Assembly (NCBI GenBank): GCA_949825065.1
Contig: OX463845.1
Span: 23,285,159-23,349,158, forward strand
DNA from: Odontocerum albicorne
Lineage: Eukaryota > Arthropoda > Insecta > Trichoptera > Odontoceridae
Direction of reading: 5' to 3'
DNA length: 64,000 nt
The notes under the pieces are model-generated. The model was not told the DNA's origin and did no database searches. It saw nothing but the letters and a program-made list of their open reading frames with translations. The position numbers and the translations under genes are program-made. Positions within the stretch are counted from its first letter, which is position 1. Each line of letters begins with the position of its first letter. Shown piece after piece: positions 50,608 through 60,955 of this stretch.

Positions 50608-51906
50608 TGTTTCTGAACATTGCTATGCTATATCAGTCACTTCGTATTTTTTTACTTCTTTTGTTGAAAGTCAAGATATCTTTGATTTGTCTAATTCTCC
50701 ATGACGGTTCTCTATTTTCTTGGACTTAGCATTTTAAAATGTCGGTTTTACATTAAATTAAATTTGTTTTTTTACGTAAATTTAACGAGTTGTAACTCTT
50801 TTTCCTCTCTATTAAAATTTTATGATACTTCCCTAATACGCGTTATGTCACCAAATATTTCAATATATTTGTGTTCTGACTTAATTTTCGGTGTATGTAT
50901 GTACGGACCACGTTAAGTATCTTGCATTTGAATCACTTAAGACTCGTTAATTTTGGATTTATGCCAATCAAGTGGATCCTGTGCTAATTTTCTGTAAGGT
51001 TCAATGTTCTTATTTCCGTCGAGTTAATAAGATCGACACTTGAAAAAAGAAATTGATTAATTCAGTTTTTTTAAACATTTTGACAGATTTCACCAGTAAA
51101 ATATGTATGACTGTTCACAACAAACCTTGTATGAATTAATTGACAAATGTCGATAAACTGGTTTGGAGCATGTGTTTGACACATGAAAGCATAACTAACC
51201 AGTTGTGATTGCCTATTGGAGCATATGGGGATCGAATGATGTAACGTTCTGTAACACAGTAAGTTTGTTTAGTTTCGCCTAACGGCATTGTTTCCCAAAA
51301 TCCTGCTTAACCCACCAAGCCAAACACATCGCGATTGTATATCACTGGCCAAATATTTTGTTAACCTTCGAAAAACATTTTTCACTCTAAAAATCGTGAA
51401 CACTTTTAAACTGGTATATGCGTAATATAAACCAAGAAAAAACAACAACTTTGAATGGAACTCGTTAAAAATTATGTGATATCGAAAATTAATATTGTTT
51501 TACAATATTCAAGTAAAAGTTACAGTAGACGGGTCTTAAATTTGGTTGTTTAATATAATTTATTTAATTGATAGTCAATATGATGCAGTCTGTAATAACA
51601 TACGAGTACAATATGTTTTGTGTTTAGTTCAAATGTTTGACTATCAATGTTTTAATAAATATCTGTTTCTGTGTTTCATAGTCATAAATTAACACCGTGA
51701 ATTCCATTAAAAATTAAATAAAAAGTGAACAGTTATACCATAAAAGTTAAAATATTTCGAATGGCGTTAATCCGCGCGTTTTCTTTAATGGTACTGGTTA
51801 TATAATTAAAATTACATCATTCAAAATGCTTGATTTTAAAAACCCCGTTTTTTTTTATCACTGACTATATATTCTTATATTTTTTTAATTCAATTATAGT
51901 TACATA
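50608..51906. other. AT-rich non-coding stretch
   Basis: No gene recognised. The plus-strand frame 50701-50916 is short and hydrophobic but has no context. Confidence 0.45.
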
Positions 51907-52110
51907 CCATCACGTCATTTTCCTATTTTCGTAGACAGAGAGGAACTTTCCTAGCACGACATTTTGCCTTCACCTCATACACATCCATAACTCTTTTCAT
52001 TCATATCCTTCGGTTTCTCTTGGTTCTTACCTTTCCATCTTTAAAAATATCATTCACTGTGTCCAATCATGCTTTTTTCGGTCACCCTCTACCACGATCC
52101 CCACTTATTT
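51907..52110 (-). mobile_element. LINE family-1 3' end
   Basis: Plus-strand CCATCACGTCATTTTCCTAT, CATCCATAACTCTTTTCATT and AAAATATCATTCACTGTGTC match, in order, the antisense of the 3' coding end in the 57897-58400 copy (CACGCTATTTTC, CCATACTCCTTATCAC, AAAATATCATTCACTTGATC). The 3' end is on the left. Confidence 0.75.
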
Positions 52111-52633
52111 ATTTAATGTAGGTCTGTTATCGACCATTAAAAAAGGTAACAAGAGAAATATTCAAATTGGAAATTCGGTGTGCATGAATATAAATACAAC
52201 TTGTCGCAAAAATTATAGGCATTTACATGAATTATGTGCAAAAAAATATCAAAATGCAGTACAAACATGCATACCACCTACCACATATTAAATACAAACT
52301 TGAGACAGGTCAAGGGCCAGGTAATCAAGGGCCTTAACATACAAAAATATATAAAAATGTAATCTAAGAAAGTATTAATACAAATATGCATACTAATATT
52401 CACTCGAATAGGCCAAAAAATGTACCTCGAAATTTCAACATAACATGTTTACAGATATCTCGAAAACTTTGAGAGAAACAAAGCCAACGAGACGAATGAG
52501 AGAGAAAAAATCAACGAGAGCCATGCATTACAAAATTGTTTTTTCAGTCTTTATTCACTCATAAATGCAACTTGTCCAAATCACTTCAACGTGCTTTTTT
52601 CACCCTACTTAACACATAAGCTTTTAACTAACA
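52111..52633. other. non-coding stretch
   Basis: A-rich with no gene recognised. At about 52460-52520 there is a purine-rich run with repeated GAGAGAAA and CAACGAGA phrases. It could form part of the 3' untranslated region or downstream flank of the exon candidate that follows. Confidence 0.4.
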
Positions 52634-52639
52634 TTTATT
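52634..52639 (-). terminator. poly(A) signal candidate
   Basis: TTTATT on the plus strand is AATAAA on the minus strand, about 140 bp beyond the stop codon of the exon candidate at 52777-53086. The position is reasonable for a 3' untranslated region, but such hexamers are common in AT-rich DNA. Confidence 0.3.
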
Positions 52640-52776
52640 CTTAATACTTTACAATTATAAATAATTAAAATCACATCTTTTAAAAATAAAATACATTATT
52701 TGTGTTTTTCATCAAAATACAAAAATTATGTACTCGTAATCAGTCTTTTATCATGTAGAGAGGAAATATTTGTAAC

Positions 52777-53086
52777 TCAATTTCTATTAAATTCCTGATT
52801 CGAAAACTGTTGTTTCTTCAACAGCAACTCACATACTTCAAGAATATTTTCCATACTCAACACTTGAAATTTGTGTTTTAATATTATTTCCGGTGTACTG
52901 AAAATCTCAACGAATATTGATAAAATATTCAATGAATATGTAATTTTTTTAAATTGGTTTATATTCTGAGAAGTTGTCGAACATCCATTTCCCAGCGGTG
53001 CATTTTTACTTGAATAGATTACTTGATTATTGAAATATTCACGAGAAGCACTCTGCTCCTGTCTCGCATCTTTAAATTGCAAATAT
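52777..53086 (-). CDS. possible terminal exon of an unrecognised gene
   Basis: A minus-strand frame of about 102 codons follows an acceptor-like sequence TTATCTTTTTCCTAG|A, whose pyrimidine run is strong for this genome. It ends in TGA at 52779-52777. The residues are mixed and partly amphipathic (for example FSTPEIILKHKFQVLSMENI, LEVCELLLKKQQ), less skewed to Lys/Asn/Ile than random frames nearby. No ATG opens it, so upstream exons would be needed, and I see none I can defend. No family was recognised. It could still be a chance frame. Confidence 0.35.
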
Positions 53087-54282
53087 CTAGGAAAAAGATA
53101 AATTAAAGCTCATCCGTGTGTATTTCACATGGTTTTCCGGTAAGTAATTCGTTTGACAGAATAAGAGAAAGCCCCCGCCCTTAGCATGAATTTTTAATTC
53201 ACAGCGTACAAAAGGGGATGTGTAAATGATGTCGACTGACAAAACTCATACACTATATTGCTTAATAAAATAATTACGCGGAGAACAGCCCGTGCTTAAT
53301 CTTTTGACTTGCAGGTAAACTCATACTTGACACACCTTAGTAAAAATTTAATTTTACTTCCGTATGTATATTTGAAGGGATACTTGTCCATGATTACGAA
53401 ACCTATAAAAGCAAAAATTTGTAATTATTTAACTAACAATGAGGAAATGTTTGAAATAAGCGAAACAGGCATGCCACTTATTCTTTGTTTATCGTGTAGA
53501 TTGTTTTCACAATTTAGTTGAAAATCATTGAGGCAAAAACACGAAGTTTAAAGTTTGGTTACATATTTACTATCTGGCTGCGTCCACCCACTGCTGAATA
53601 AAAGCTTATATTAGGTGTTAACATAATATCCTGTAGAGCAGAAAATTTTCTTTCGAATGACGTATAACCTTTACCATTTTGTTTTACTTTTGGTCCTCAT
53701 TTTTAAATTTGAAAAAAAAAACGGACACAACTTATGTTAACACTCAATATTTTCACACGCCACCGTTGTCGATCGCTGACCATCATCTCCATCCAAATCG
53801 TGCAAATCGGACTAGGTCATCTCTCCAAAAGGGGGTTGTTTTCAAATTTACTTTCAGTTAATAAATATCTGGAAAGATTATCTGAAATGCTTTTAATAGA
53901 TTTTGGAAATAATCGGGATTTAAAGACTTGACTTTATCCTCGTTTCAGTTTCACGACTTTTGAAGTCTTGACTAACGATTTTTATTTTTCGATTATAATA
54001 ACAGTTTATGTAGGACTAATTTATTTGACTATTTAACATTTTGTTCACAATTAATTCATGTTGAGAAATAATGTTTTCTATCTTTTTGTTTCAGGTATGG
54101 ATATATTTTTATATCGATAGATGTTGACTTGATCATTTTCACCCAACCAGTTTCTTAATGTAAGTTATTTTAATTGTTGTTTCATATGTAATTTCTTCAA
54201 ACTCGGATTATTCAAATTCTAAAAGCGAGAAGAGTGAAAAGCTTTTATAATAAGAGAGAGTATGCATGGCAAGGTGTCATCA
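53087..54282. other. non-coding stretch
   Basis: No gene recognised. If the 52777-53086 exon is real, its upstream exons would lie here or beyond on the minus strand. Confidence 0.4.
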
Positions 54283-54360
54283 TTGCTCGGCCTCATAGTC
54301 GAGAATCTCCTCGCCATTCCAGTCATTTCAGTTAGAAAGCGAAGCTGTGCTGTAGAGTTT
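54283..54360. repeat. dispersed repeat R, copy 1
   Basis: TAGTCGAGAATCTCCTCGCC and ATTCCAGTCATTTCAG, then GAAAGCGAAGCT. It pairs with the copy at 62985-63055, which has TAGTCGAGGATCCCCTCGCC, then ATTCCAACGTCAATTC and GGAAGCGAAGCT. Both can form a small hairpin (CGAG with CTCG). Family unknown. Confidence 0.75.
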
Positions 54361-54544
54361 TTTCTTCTTTAAGTGAGTGAGCCGTTGCACACCAGCAAAC
54401 TCATCGGCCACACCGTTGTACTGGATCCGATGGCACACTGAAGTGAGACGATCGGAGGGCATCTGCATGTTTTCTTTTTCTCTTTTTTGAAAGAATATAT
54501 ATCACAGAAAGCCATAGAAATCCTTACACCCTTGAATACTAGGC
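54361..54544. other. short GC-richer interval
   Basis: GCCGTTGCACACCAGCAAAC and GGCCACACCGTTGTACTGGA lie between two repeats. No coding sense was found, and it may belong to the same retroposed unit as the flanking tRNA-like sequence. Confidence 0.35.
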
Positions 54545-54632
54545 GGAAAAAAAAGAGTAGCACAGCACGGGCTCGAACTGTCGACCTTCCGCACGGATTC
54601 CAGTGTATTACCGCGCGACCATGCACCTCAAA
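54545..54632 (-). mobile_element. tRNA-like SINE head, different family
   Basis: Read on the minus strand: GAGGTGCATGGTCGCGCGGT (A-box-like TGGTCGCGCGG), then TCCGTGCGGAAGGTCGACAG, then AGTTCGAGCCC, which fits the B box. Spacing between the boxes is about 40 bp, as in tRNA-derived promoters. A full cloverleaf with matching acceptor arms is not evident, so I prefer a SINE head to a functional tRNA. It is unrelated to the main SINE in the rest of its sequence. Confidence 0.5.
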
Positions 54633-54639
54633 AGTTGTA

Positions 54640-54750
54640 TGGATCAACAATGTGTATGGACATGCTGGAAGCGAAGAATGTGTGTCAGAATAGTGGAAAT
54701 ATTTTCTCTCTGCCTACCCCAGTGGAGACATGGCGTAATGGTGATGACTA
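54640..54750 (+). mobile_element. LINE family-1 extreme 3' end
   Basis: The plus-strand reading MCMDMLEAKNVCQNSGNIFS then LPTPVETWRNGDDY matches the end of the same coding region as 47160-47305. The nucleotide phrase CTCTCTGCCTACCCCAGTGG marks the family's terminal part. Confidence 0.75.
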
Positions 54751-55145
54751 CTTGGGATAAACCCTTAGTTCTTGGAGTATAATAATTGAGATTAGACTGC
54801 TTTCTTTCGTCAGAAAATTAATCGCAAGAAGTTAACCTAAACCCTTCGATGTCTAAAATACCCTTCAAGTGTCTCATTGTACTGCTTTTTTTATATTTTG
54901 CCTGTTCAGTCTTTTCTTTTGGAGTCAAATTACTCGTATATGGTCGAAAATTTTGTAAAAAAAGTGTTCCATAACTCTCAGCAGGGCTTTTTATTAGGTT
55001 ATTCCTCTGTTCAAATAAATATAGATTATTTGTTTATCTATTTTTCGAAAATATCGGATTCCATATACGGTGACATTGTATTTTTAATGTATTAAACACA
55101 TTTTGTATTTCACTTATTGTATTATTATTAATACTATTATTATAT
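54751..55145. other. AT-rich non-coding stretch
   Basis: No feature recognised. Confidence 0.5.
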
Positions 55146-55260
55146 CACGAGTCAACTAGTTTCAAAGCCTACGGACTTCGCCATCAGGAATCTTGACATA
55201 AAACAAGATTCCTGACGAAGAAGCCTAGGCGTAGACTTTGAAACTAGTTGATTCGTTGTG
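55146..55260. repeat. near-perfect inverted repeat (foldback), 115 bp
   Basis: The left arm at 55146-55195 includes CAACTAGTTTCAAAG and CATCAGGAATCTTG. The right arm at 55204-55260 includes CAAGATTCCTGACG and CTTTGAAACTAGTTG, the reverse complements, with an 8 bp loop ACATAAAA. The arms differ by a short indel and a few bases. It may be a foldback element or an inverted duplication of a retroelement end, and it is expected to form a stable hairpin. Confidence 0.9.
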
Positions 55261-55949
55261 TAATAAATGTTAGTGAAATATAAATTGTGGTAAGTGTAAT
55301 AAAATATATATTTGCCGTAGATTTGTATCGATTTCTCATGATGAAGTTTAGTGTGTTGTATTATAGTATAGACACGTGTGCAGGCTTGCATGTCATGACG
55401 CGTGTATTTGTATTTTTTTTTGGTTTTGTAAACAAAAACTCGATATCAGTGACGTTAATCGTTCTAGCAGATAACACCGGTGCGAAATTTGACCTCTACT
55501 ATTGTTTATTTAGAAAGTTGTTCTGTAAACCCATATTTATCAAAAAAAAAATGAAGAAATGTCTAGTACAATATAGCATTCTTCAAGGCACTCAATAGAA
55601 CTATTTCAATTAAATTTATTTGTTAATGTTTCTGTCACTTCTGATTTCATCTTTCTTAATCGACGTGACTTGCACGTTTTTTGTGATAAAAACCTTCGGT
55701 GTCGTTTTTCGAAAAATGTTTATAATTTGGTTACACACCGAAAGACAATGGTAGGGTATTATACATATAAAGGCAAGGGTGCTAGAATGGACTGCGGAAG
55801 TTACATAGTGCAGTGAGTCAATTTTACGAAAAAAATATAAAAAGGGTGAGAAACAACAGCGAATAGAATCTGTTGGTTTTTCAGAGTGCCTTTTTTCGAA
55901 ATAGGATGTGTTGATCAGATTTAGACTGCGAAAATGTACGGATAAAATA
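55261..55949. other. non-coding stretch
   Basis: No gene recognised. A plus-strand frame of 103 codons at 55287-55598 is Lys/Phe-rich at its end and has no domain. Confidence 0.4.
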
Positions 55950-56290
55950 AGGCCAAAAAGTTTCCGACCGATACCACACCGGCCACGTCTACAGTTAAAA
56001 TGTTATACCTCTACAGTCACTAGTATGCCAACTAGAGCCGATAGAAGACGTGTTGTTTTGTTGTTTTCTTAAATGTTAAAAATTTAATAGCGCGCGGTTA
56101 TCAAGTTTCTTTCAAAAGATGAGAAAACTCGGAAGAAATTAAACGTTTAAATGCTGTCTACGGAACATCTTCTCCGTCATATATCGCAATGAAAGATTGG
56201 GATAACAGTTTCGCTTAGGCAAAGAATCTTGAAGATGACCCTCGTCAAGACAGACCAATAGAAACACTCACTCCAAACACTTCAGATTTT
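55950..56290 (+). mobile_element. mariner fragment E (5' end and N-terminal region)
   Basis: GGCCAAAAAGTTTCCGACCG near 55952 resembles a mariner terminal repeat. The reading from 56080 contains EEIKRLNAVYGTSSPSYIAM, then KDWDNSF, a stop, then NLEDDPRQDRPIETLTPN. This is the helix-turn-helix and linker region of a mariner transposase (VYGTSAPSY, then LEDDPRxGRP in relatives). The catalytic domain and the right end are absent. It is the most decayed mariner here and differs from A to D. Confidence 0.7.
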
Positions 56291-56456
56291 TTTTTTCACT
56301 GGTATTAGAAAATTAATTCATCGTTCTAAAAATATTGAACTACAGAATGACTATAATTAACTTTTTTTTCAAGGGGATGAATGTAAACTTAAGACTGTTG
56401 TATTAAGTATAAAAAGAAGATCATACTGAGGTGTTTTGAACATGTAGAATGAATGT

Positions 56457-56665
56457 GACGACCTCCGTGGCTTAGTAAAACGCCGTCTAACAGTTTTCCA
56501 ACCCGTAAAGTTGTGGGTTCTATTCCCGTTAGAACCCTGATTTTTTTTAAAAGGATTCTAGTCTGGGTTTCACTTAAAGCCTTTTAAAAAATTGGTTGGT
56601 TGGAAGAGATTGCCACATTGTAATAAACCCGCCAAATTTTACTGTATACATTAAAGTGTTATAGA
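56457..56665 (+). mobile_element. tRNA-derived SINE copy
   Basis: The head starts GACGACCTCCGTGGCTTAGT, with the A box partly lost. The B box is mutated (GGTTCTATTCC), and the body follows (GGATTCTAGTCTGGGTTTCA, GGTTGGTTGGAAGAGATTGC). The end is CCAAATTTTACTGTATACAT. It is full length. Confidence 0.9.
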
Positions 56666-56689
56666 ATAATACAATAAATGAATGAAGAA

Positions 56690-56915
56690 GAATTTACAAT
56701 ATGTGAGTGGAACGCGTGGTGAGAAGACAAGGAAAGTGAGGTTAGATCAAGTGAATAATACTTTGAAAGAAAGACATAACGTTAGAGAAATCATTTGAGC
56801 TGTGTGAGAAGATGTATGAATTTAGAGGGGGTGAAATATATGTGTCGTGACAGGTAACGCTGCGTACCCCAACAAGGAAAACGAGTAATGGTATGTGTGT
56901 ATGTATGTATTTTTT
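56690..56915 (+). mobile_element. LINE family-1 3' end
   Basis: Plus-strand coding sense: GEKTRKVRLDQVNNTLKERH, then, after frame breaks, phrases equal to CKKMYEFRG and CRDR. The end is GTAACGCTGCGTACCCCAAC then ATGGTATGTGTGTATGTATG. It lies just 25 bp after a SINE. Confidence 0.75.
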
Positions 56916-57541
56916 CAAGAATCCGAGTTTGATAAAAATATAGAATAAAAATCCCGTCCAGGTAACGGAATTTTCATCTCTTATTTTCAATTTAGTTCTT
57001 AGTTATTTTTGCGTAGCTGGGGGTCGAGATTCCATGCAAATGCCTTTCCGCCCCGCACAGTTTCCAGTGGGTTTCATTGGACTGAAATCCTCACACCAGG
57101 TTTGGTAGGTTTCTCCGGCTCGTGTTTTACTTCAGGCGCTCATCTATGAAATTGCATTCCAGCGCTACAGAGTTCCACACGTATTACCTACGTATCTGCT
57201 TGATATCAAAAGATGTCTTGAAATTCTGCGTTTGTAAAAAAATATACTTTGTTTGCTAACGACGAGCAACAAAACGATAAACATATTTATTTATGTGGTG
57301 TGTGTAGTGTATTAAGGTTTATAACGATTCAAAGAAACTTTACAGAAGTCTAGTTATTTAATAATTTAAAATTTAAATGTTATAAGAAATTTAATACAAA
57401 ACTACACACTTGGCTTATCTTAAACTCCGTGTAAAAAATGTTTATATGCGTAAAATAAATTTAATATTCTTGGTCTTCGAACATAAAAAAATCTTTTCTA
57501 GTGTTCGTTTTCTTGGTAGGTTACTATATTCGATGTTTTAT
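56916..57541. other. non-coding stretch
   Basis: No gene recognised. The interval 57010-57180 is GC-richer (GGGGGTCGAGATTCCATGCA, CTCCGGCTCGTGTTTTACTT) and unexplained. Confidence 0.4.
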
Positions 57542-57543
57542 TT

Positions 57544-57622
57544 GGTGACCTAGTTGGTAAAACGCCACCCGACTTGACTTCCACCCGGGGATTTCAGTTT
57601 CGATTCACGATGGTAACTGAAA
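57544..57622 (+). mobile_element. SINE head fragment
   Basis: GGTGACCTAGTTGGTAAAAC (A-box region), then ACTTCCACCCGGGGATTTCA and GTTTCGATTCACGATGGTAA. Only the head is present. Confidence 0.7.
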
Positions 57623-57689
57623 AGAATTAAAAAACGGCCCTATTCTTGTGTAAGAGTTCGTCAAGCATGTTACGTGACTTGTATATGAA

Positions 57690-57782
57690 AACCGAGCTAT
57701 TATCTATTTTTTGGTGCCACTGGGAAATCGAACCTTAAGCCGGTTTGAAAGTCAAGTATTCTACGAACTAATTCACGGTCAA
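57690..57782 (-). mobile_element. SINE head fragment, second subfamily
   Basis: TTTTGGTGCCACTGGGAAAT, CGAACCTTAAGCCGGTTTGA, AAGTCAAGTATTCTACGAAC. It has the GAAAGT(T/C)AAG type of head, inverted relative to the fragment 70 bp to its left. Confidence 0.65.
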
Positions 57783-57896
57783 TATTGATATAATGGTAAT
57801 CCGTTTTTTAATGTTTTAGACTAATTCTTTCAGTTTTGATTTGTTTCTTCAAGTTTCTTAATTTTGAAGCAAAATATACGATATATTTTCATTAAT

Positions 57897-58400
57897 ATAC
57901 ACACCATCACGCTATTTTCTTGTCGGGTTAAGCAGTCATATGGTAAGGCAGTTCATATCTTGACATACATCCTTTGCCTCTACCATATCCATACTCCTTA
58001 TCACATAACTCCTACGATTCCTTATTTCAAAATATCATTCACTTGATCCAACCGTACTTTCCTTGGTCTTTTTCTAACATGCCTTCCACTCACATTTGCA
58101 CTTTGTATTTGTTTCGATAGTCTTTTTTCATTCATTCATTCATTCTACATGCCCAAACAATCTCAGAGTGCTCTTCTTTATCTTAATCAATACATCAGCC
58201 TTAAGTTCACATTCACCCCTAATCACTTTATTCCATATGCTGTCATGAATTGTCACCCCATGTATTCTTCTCAGTGCACGCATTTCTACAGCATTTATTC
58301 GGCTCCTTTCAATCTATTTTCACGTTCACGTTTCACTCTCATACATCAAAGTTGGTACTAAAATATGTTATGAACGATCATCTTAGCAGATTTTGATACT
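57897..58400 (-). mobile_element. LINE family-1 3' end, 5'-truncated
   Basis: This is a close relative of 9047-9530: both contain plus-strand GTGCACGCATT followed by ACAGCATTTATTCGGCTCCT, and CATCAGCCTTAAGTTCACAT. In coding sense (minus) it gives the RINAVE(M)RA region and, near the left end, the DQVNDILK region. It is broken by frameshifts. It ends 25 bp from mariner D. Confidence 0.8.
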
Positions 58401-58425
58401 ATCAAGTTTGAGTACATTTTGAGTA

Positions 58426-59726
58426 CAGGGTTGCTAAAAATCAATGAGAATTTTCATTTTTATCAAAAAGTATTTTTTTCATCGTCCTACCACAGCCGCC
58501 ATCCCACCACCACCACCTAACACCTGCAGCCGCTGCCTCGACCACGCTAAACTTAATATTGCCCCCTTCAAAGTAGTCCCTTAGCATAAAATACACTTTT
58601 GCCAACGTTTTATCCAATCCGCAAAACATTTGTGGAACGCGCTTTTTGGTAAAGCTATTTTTGATAATTTCAATGTCCCTTTTATCTTTGGAAATAGGAA
58701 AAAGTCGTAGAGGGGTATATCTGGTGAATACGGTGACTGCGGCATCACGACGGTGTTGGTTTTGGCCAAAAATTCACGAATTAGTAGGGAAGTGTGAGCA
58801 GGTGCATTATCGTGGTACAAAATCCAGGAGTTTTTTGTCCACGATTCTGATCGTTTTCTTCGGATTGTCTCACGCTAACGGTGTTAAATCTCAAGATAAT
58901 ACTCCTTATTTACCATACGACTTGGCGGTAAGTATTCATAGTGTACAATGCCGTTTTAATCAAAGAAAACCGTAATTAGAACCTTGACGTTTGATCGAAC
59001 TTGGCATGCTTTTTTTGGTCTTGTATCTTCAGGAAGTTTCCATTGGGACGATTGGGGTTTTGTTTCGATGTCATAGCAATACATCCACGTTTCATCACCT
59101 TTTATGACGCTTTGGAGTGATTCTGGGTCGCAAGCGACTTCAGTCAACATTTGCTCAGCGATGTTGATTTTGTTGAAAATTCAACAATTTTTAAAACAAA
59201 TTTTGCTGCTTCTTGTTTTATGCCCAAAACGTTGGTAAAAATGGCTTAAACCGTATGAGATACCAACATTCTCAGCAGCCTCCCTTATAGTGATTACTAA
59301 GCACAATACCCTTATTTTTTCCACATTTTCATCGGTGGTTGATGTACTAGAACGACCATCCCTCTTGTCATTTTCAACGCGTTCACGGCCTTCTTGAGAA
59401 CGTTTGTACCATTTATAAACCCTTAGTTTTGATATAGCATCCTCCCCAAAATATTTCTCCAACATTTGCACCACTTTACTGCACTTGATTCCATTTTTAA
59501 CAAAAAATTTAGCACAAATTCTTTGTCCAGTCATTTTTTAAATGTAAAAATCGCAGTGCCACAATGCGTTGTAAATACTTGCTTGTCAAACACAAACTGC
59601 CCATTCAACATGACTGGATATGGAAATTTACATCACAGACAGTGTCGCCAACGTGAGGAAAAGGATGGGCTCAATAAAAAAACAAACAGCTTGCGAGAAT
59701 TCTCGTTATTCTTTAATCAAACCATG
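58426..59726 (-). mobile_element. mariner transposon D, full length, inactive
   Basis: 1301 bp between TA dinucleotides at 58424-58425 and 59727-59728. The left end is CAGGGTTGCTAAAAATCAAT then GAGAATTTTC. The right end, read on the other strand, is CATGGTTTGATTAAAGAATA then ACGAGAATTCTC. The terminal repeats match imperfectly, so this copy is older than A, B or C. One minus-strand transposase pseudogene lies inside. A GC-rich block with (CCA)n and GCCGCTGCC runs at 58492-58545 sits in the part after the gene. Confidence 0.85.
58530..59534 (-). pseudogene. mariner D transposase pseudogene
   Basis: It starts MTGQRICAKFFVKNGIKCSK at 59534, followed by the helix-turn-helix region (VYKWYKRSQEGRE) and the linker (DGRSSTSTTDENVEKIR). 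The frame is lost near 59190, resumes as SVIKGDETWMYCYDIETKPQ in 59150-58956, and is lost again before MYHDNAPAHTSLLIREFLAK (58820 on). Catalytic residues remain: GDETW, YHDNAPAH and, after 34 residues, Asp in IPLYDFFLF. The C-terminal ALPKSAFHKCFADWIKRW is followed by a stop after CILC, with DYFEGGNIK in another frame. It has at least three frame breaks, and part of the central catalytic domain is missing. It is non-functional. Confidence 0.88.
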
Positions 59727-60597
59727 TATATGTCTTAGTGCCCCGTTGATTAATTAATATTGTTCTTGTATACAACATATATAATGTTTCATATTTCAAC
59801 TCAACAAAATGTTCCTTATTTCGAATGAGAAAAACTATTTAATTTAACTTTTAAACTATGAAAGTACTCGGTATTATTATTCCTGGAACAAGTTTTTCTG
59901 ATAGTTCCTCAAAATAAATACAATTCATGTGTCTTCCAACTGTGATTTTTTTATTTCGCGGAAATGTTAAATAAACTTGAGGAGACCTTTAGGGGTTCCT
60001 CTGACCTAATTTAATGTCTATTTCAGCCTCATTCTCGAGAGTAAATACTGAAATAATATGACAGAAGTTGAATGGAAAATGTCCGCTCCACCTAGGACGT
60101 AATTGTCTGTCTTGCATATGTCTCGCGTACCTTCAATTGTTTCTCCGTATTTCTCCATTTTAAATTTAACAAGACTTGTCACTTCTTGGATGTTTTCCCA
60201 GAACCTAGAGAACTGTATGTTTGTATTTTATATTAGGTTCTCTAAACTCACAAAATATCTCAAAGGCTATTACATTTCAATTGCAATCGTTCCTCTTTTA
60301 TTTACTTTAGTATAAATATACACGTATATTACACATCATATTCTTATATTTTCATTTGAATGCATTGAATATTGGAAAGTGGTCTATAGTAATAGTTTGA
60401 ATTTAATCTAACATATTAACATTTTAAGACATCAATATTATCATCCGATCGTATTTTTATACTAGCTGGTACTTTACAGTTAGTTACCTTATCGTCTGCT
60501 TCTGTACATTGAAATGTACATAGACTTTTTTATTAGTTTTAATGCAAAATAGATTTTTTTTTATGAAATCAAATTTCGAGTGCCTTCAATTGCATTA
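59727..60597. other. AT-rich non-coding stretch
   Basis: No gene recognised. Confidence 0.5.
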
Positions 60598-60868
60598 CTG
60601 CATTGTATTACATTTTCGTTGTACACAGCCAAACCTGGTGGACTTATTGCGATGTGGCAATCTCTTCCAACCAACCAGAAAGATAATTTTAATAATAATA
60701 AAATGACAATCTATGTGGGGCCGTTTAGATAATTTAATCTGCTCAACTTAAAGAGGTCTTAAGTTAAAACCAGACAATAACCCTTTTTGAAAAATCGGGT
60801 TCAATCGGGATTCGAACCCCCAGGCTAGGAGACAGACATCTTGTCAACTAAACCATGGAGGTCGTCAA
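60598..60868 (-). mobile_element. tRNA-derived SINE copy with internal insertion
   Basis: The tail is TTACATTTTCGTTGTACACA then AAACCTGGTGGACTTATTGC. The body is CAACCAACCAGAAAGATAAT, then about 60 bp of foreign sequence (roughly 60690-60750), then GAGGTCTTAAGTTAAAACCA. The B-box complement is intact (GGGATTCGAACCCCCAGGCT), and the head ends AACTAAACCATGGAGGTCGT. Confidence 0.9.
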
Positions 60869-60875
60869 ATTGCAT

Positions 60876-60955
60876 TTTTGTTTTACACATTCGTTGTATA
60901 CAGTATAACTTGGTGGGTTTATTCCCAATCGCTTCTACGAGTAACTCAAAGAGCT
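60876..60955 (-). mobile_element. SINE tail fragment, tandem to the previous copy
   Basis: TTTACACATTCGTTGTATAC and AGTATAACTTGGTGGGTTTA then TTCCCAATCGCTTC form the tail and first part of the body. It starts within 10 bp of the head of the preceding SINE and has the same orientation. Confidence 0.8.

Noticed and set aside
55287..55598. 103-codon plus-strand frame
   Set aside because: It starts next to the foldback, has no domain, and ends in a Lys-rich run typical of chance frames.
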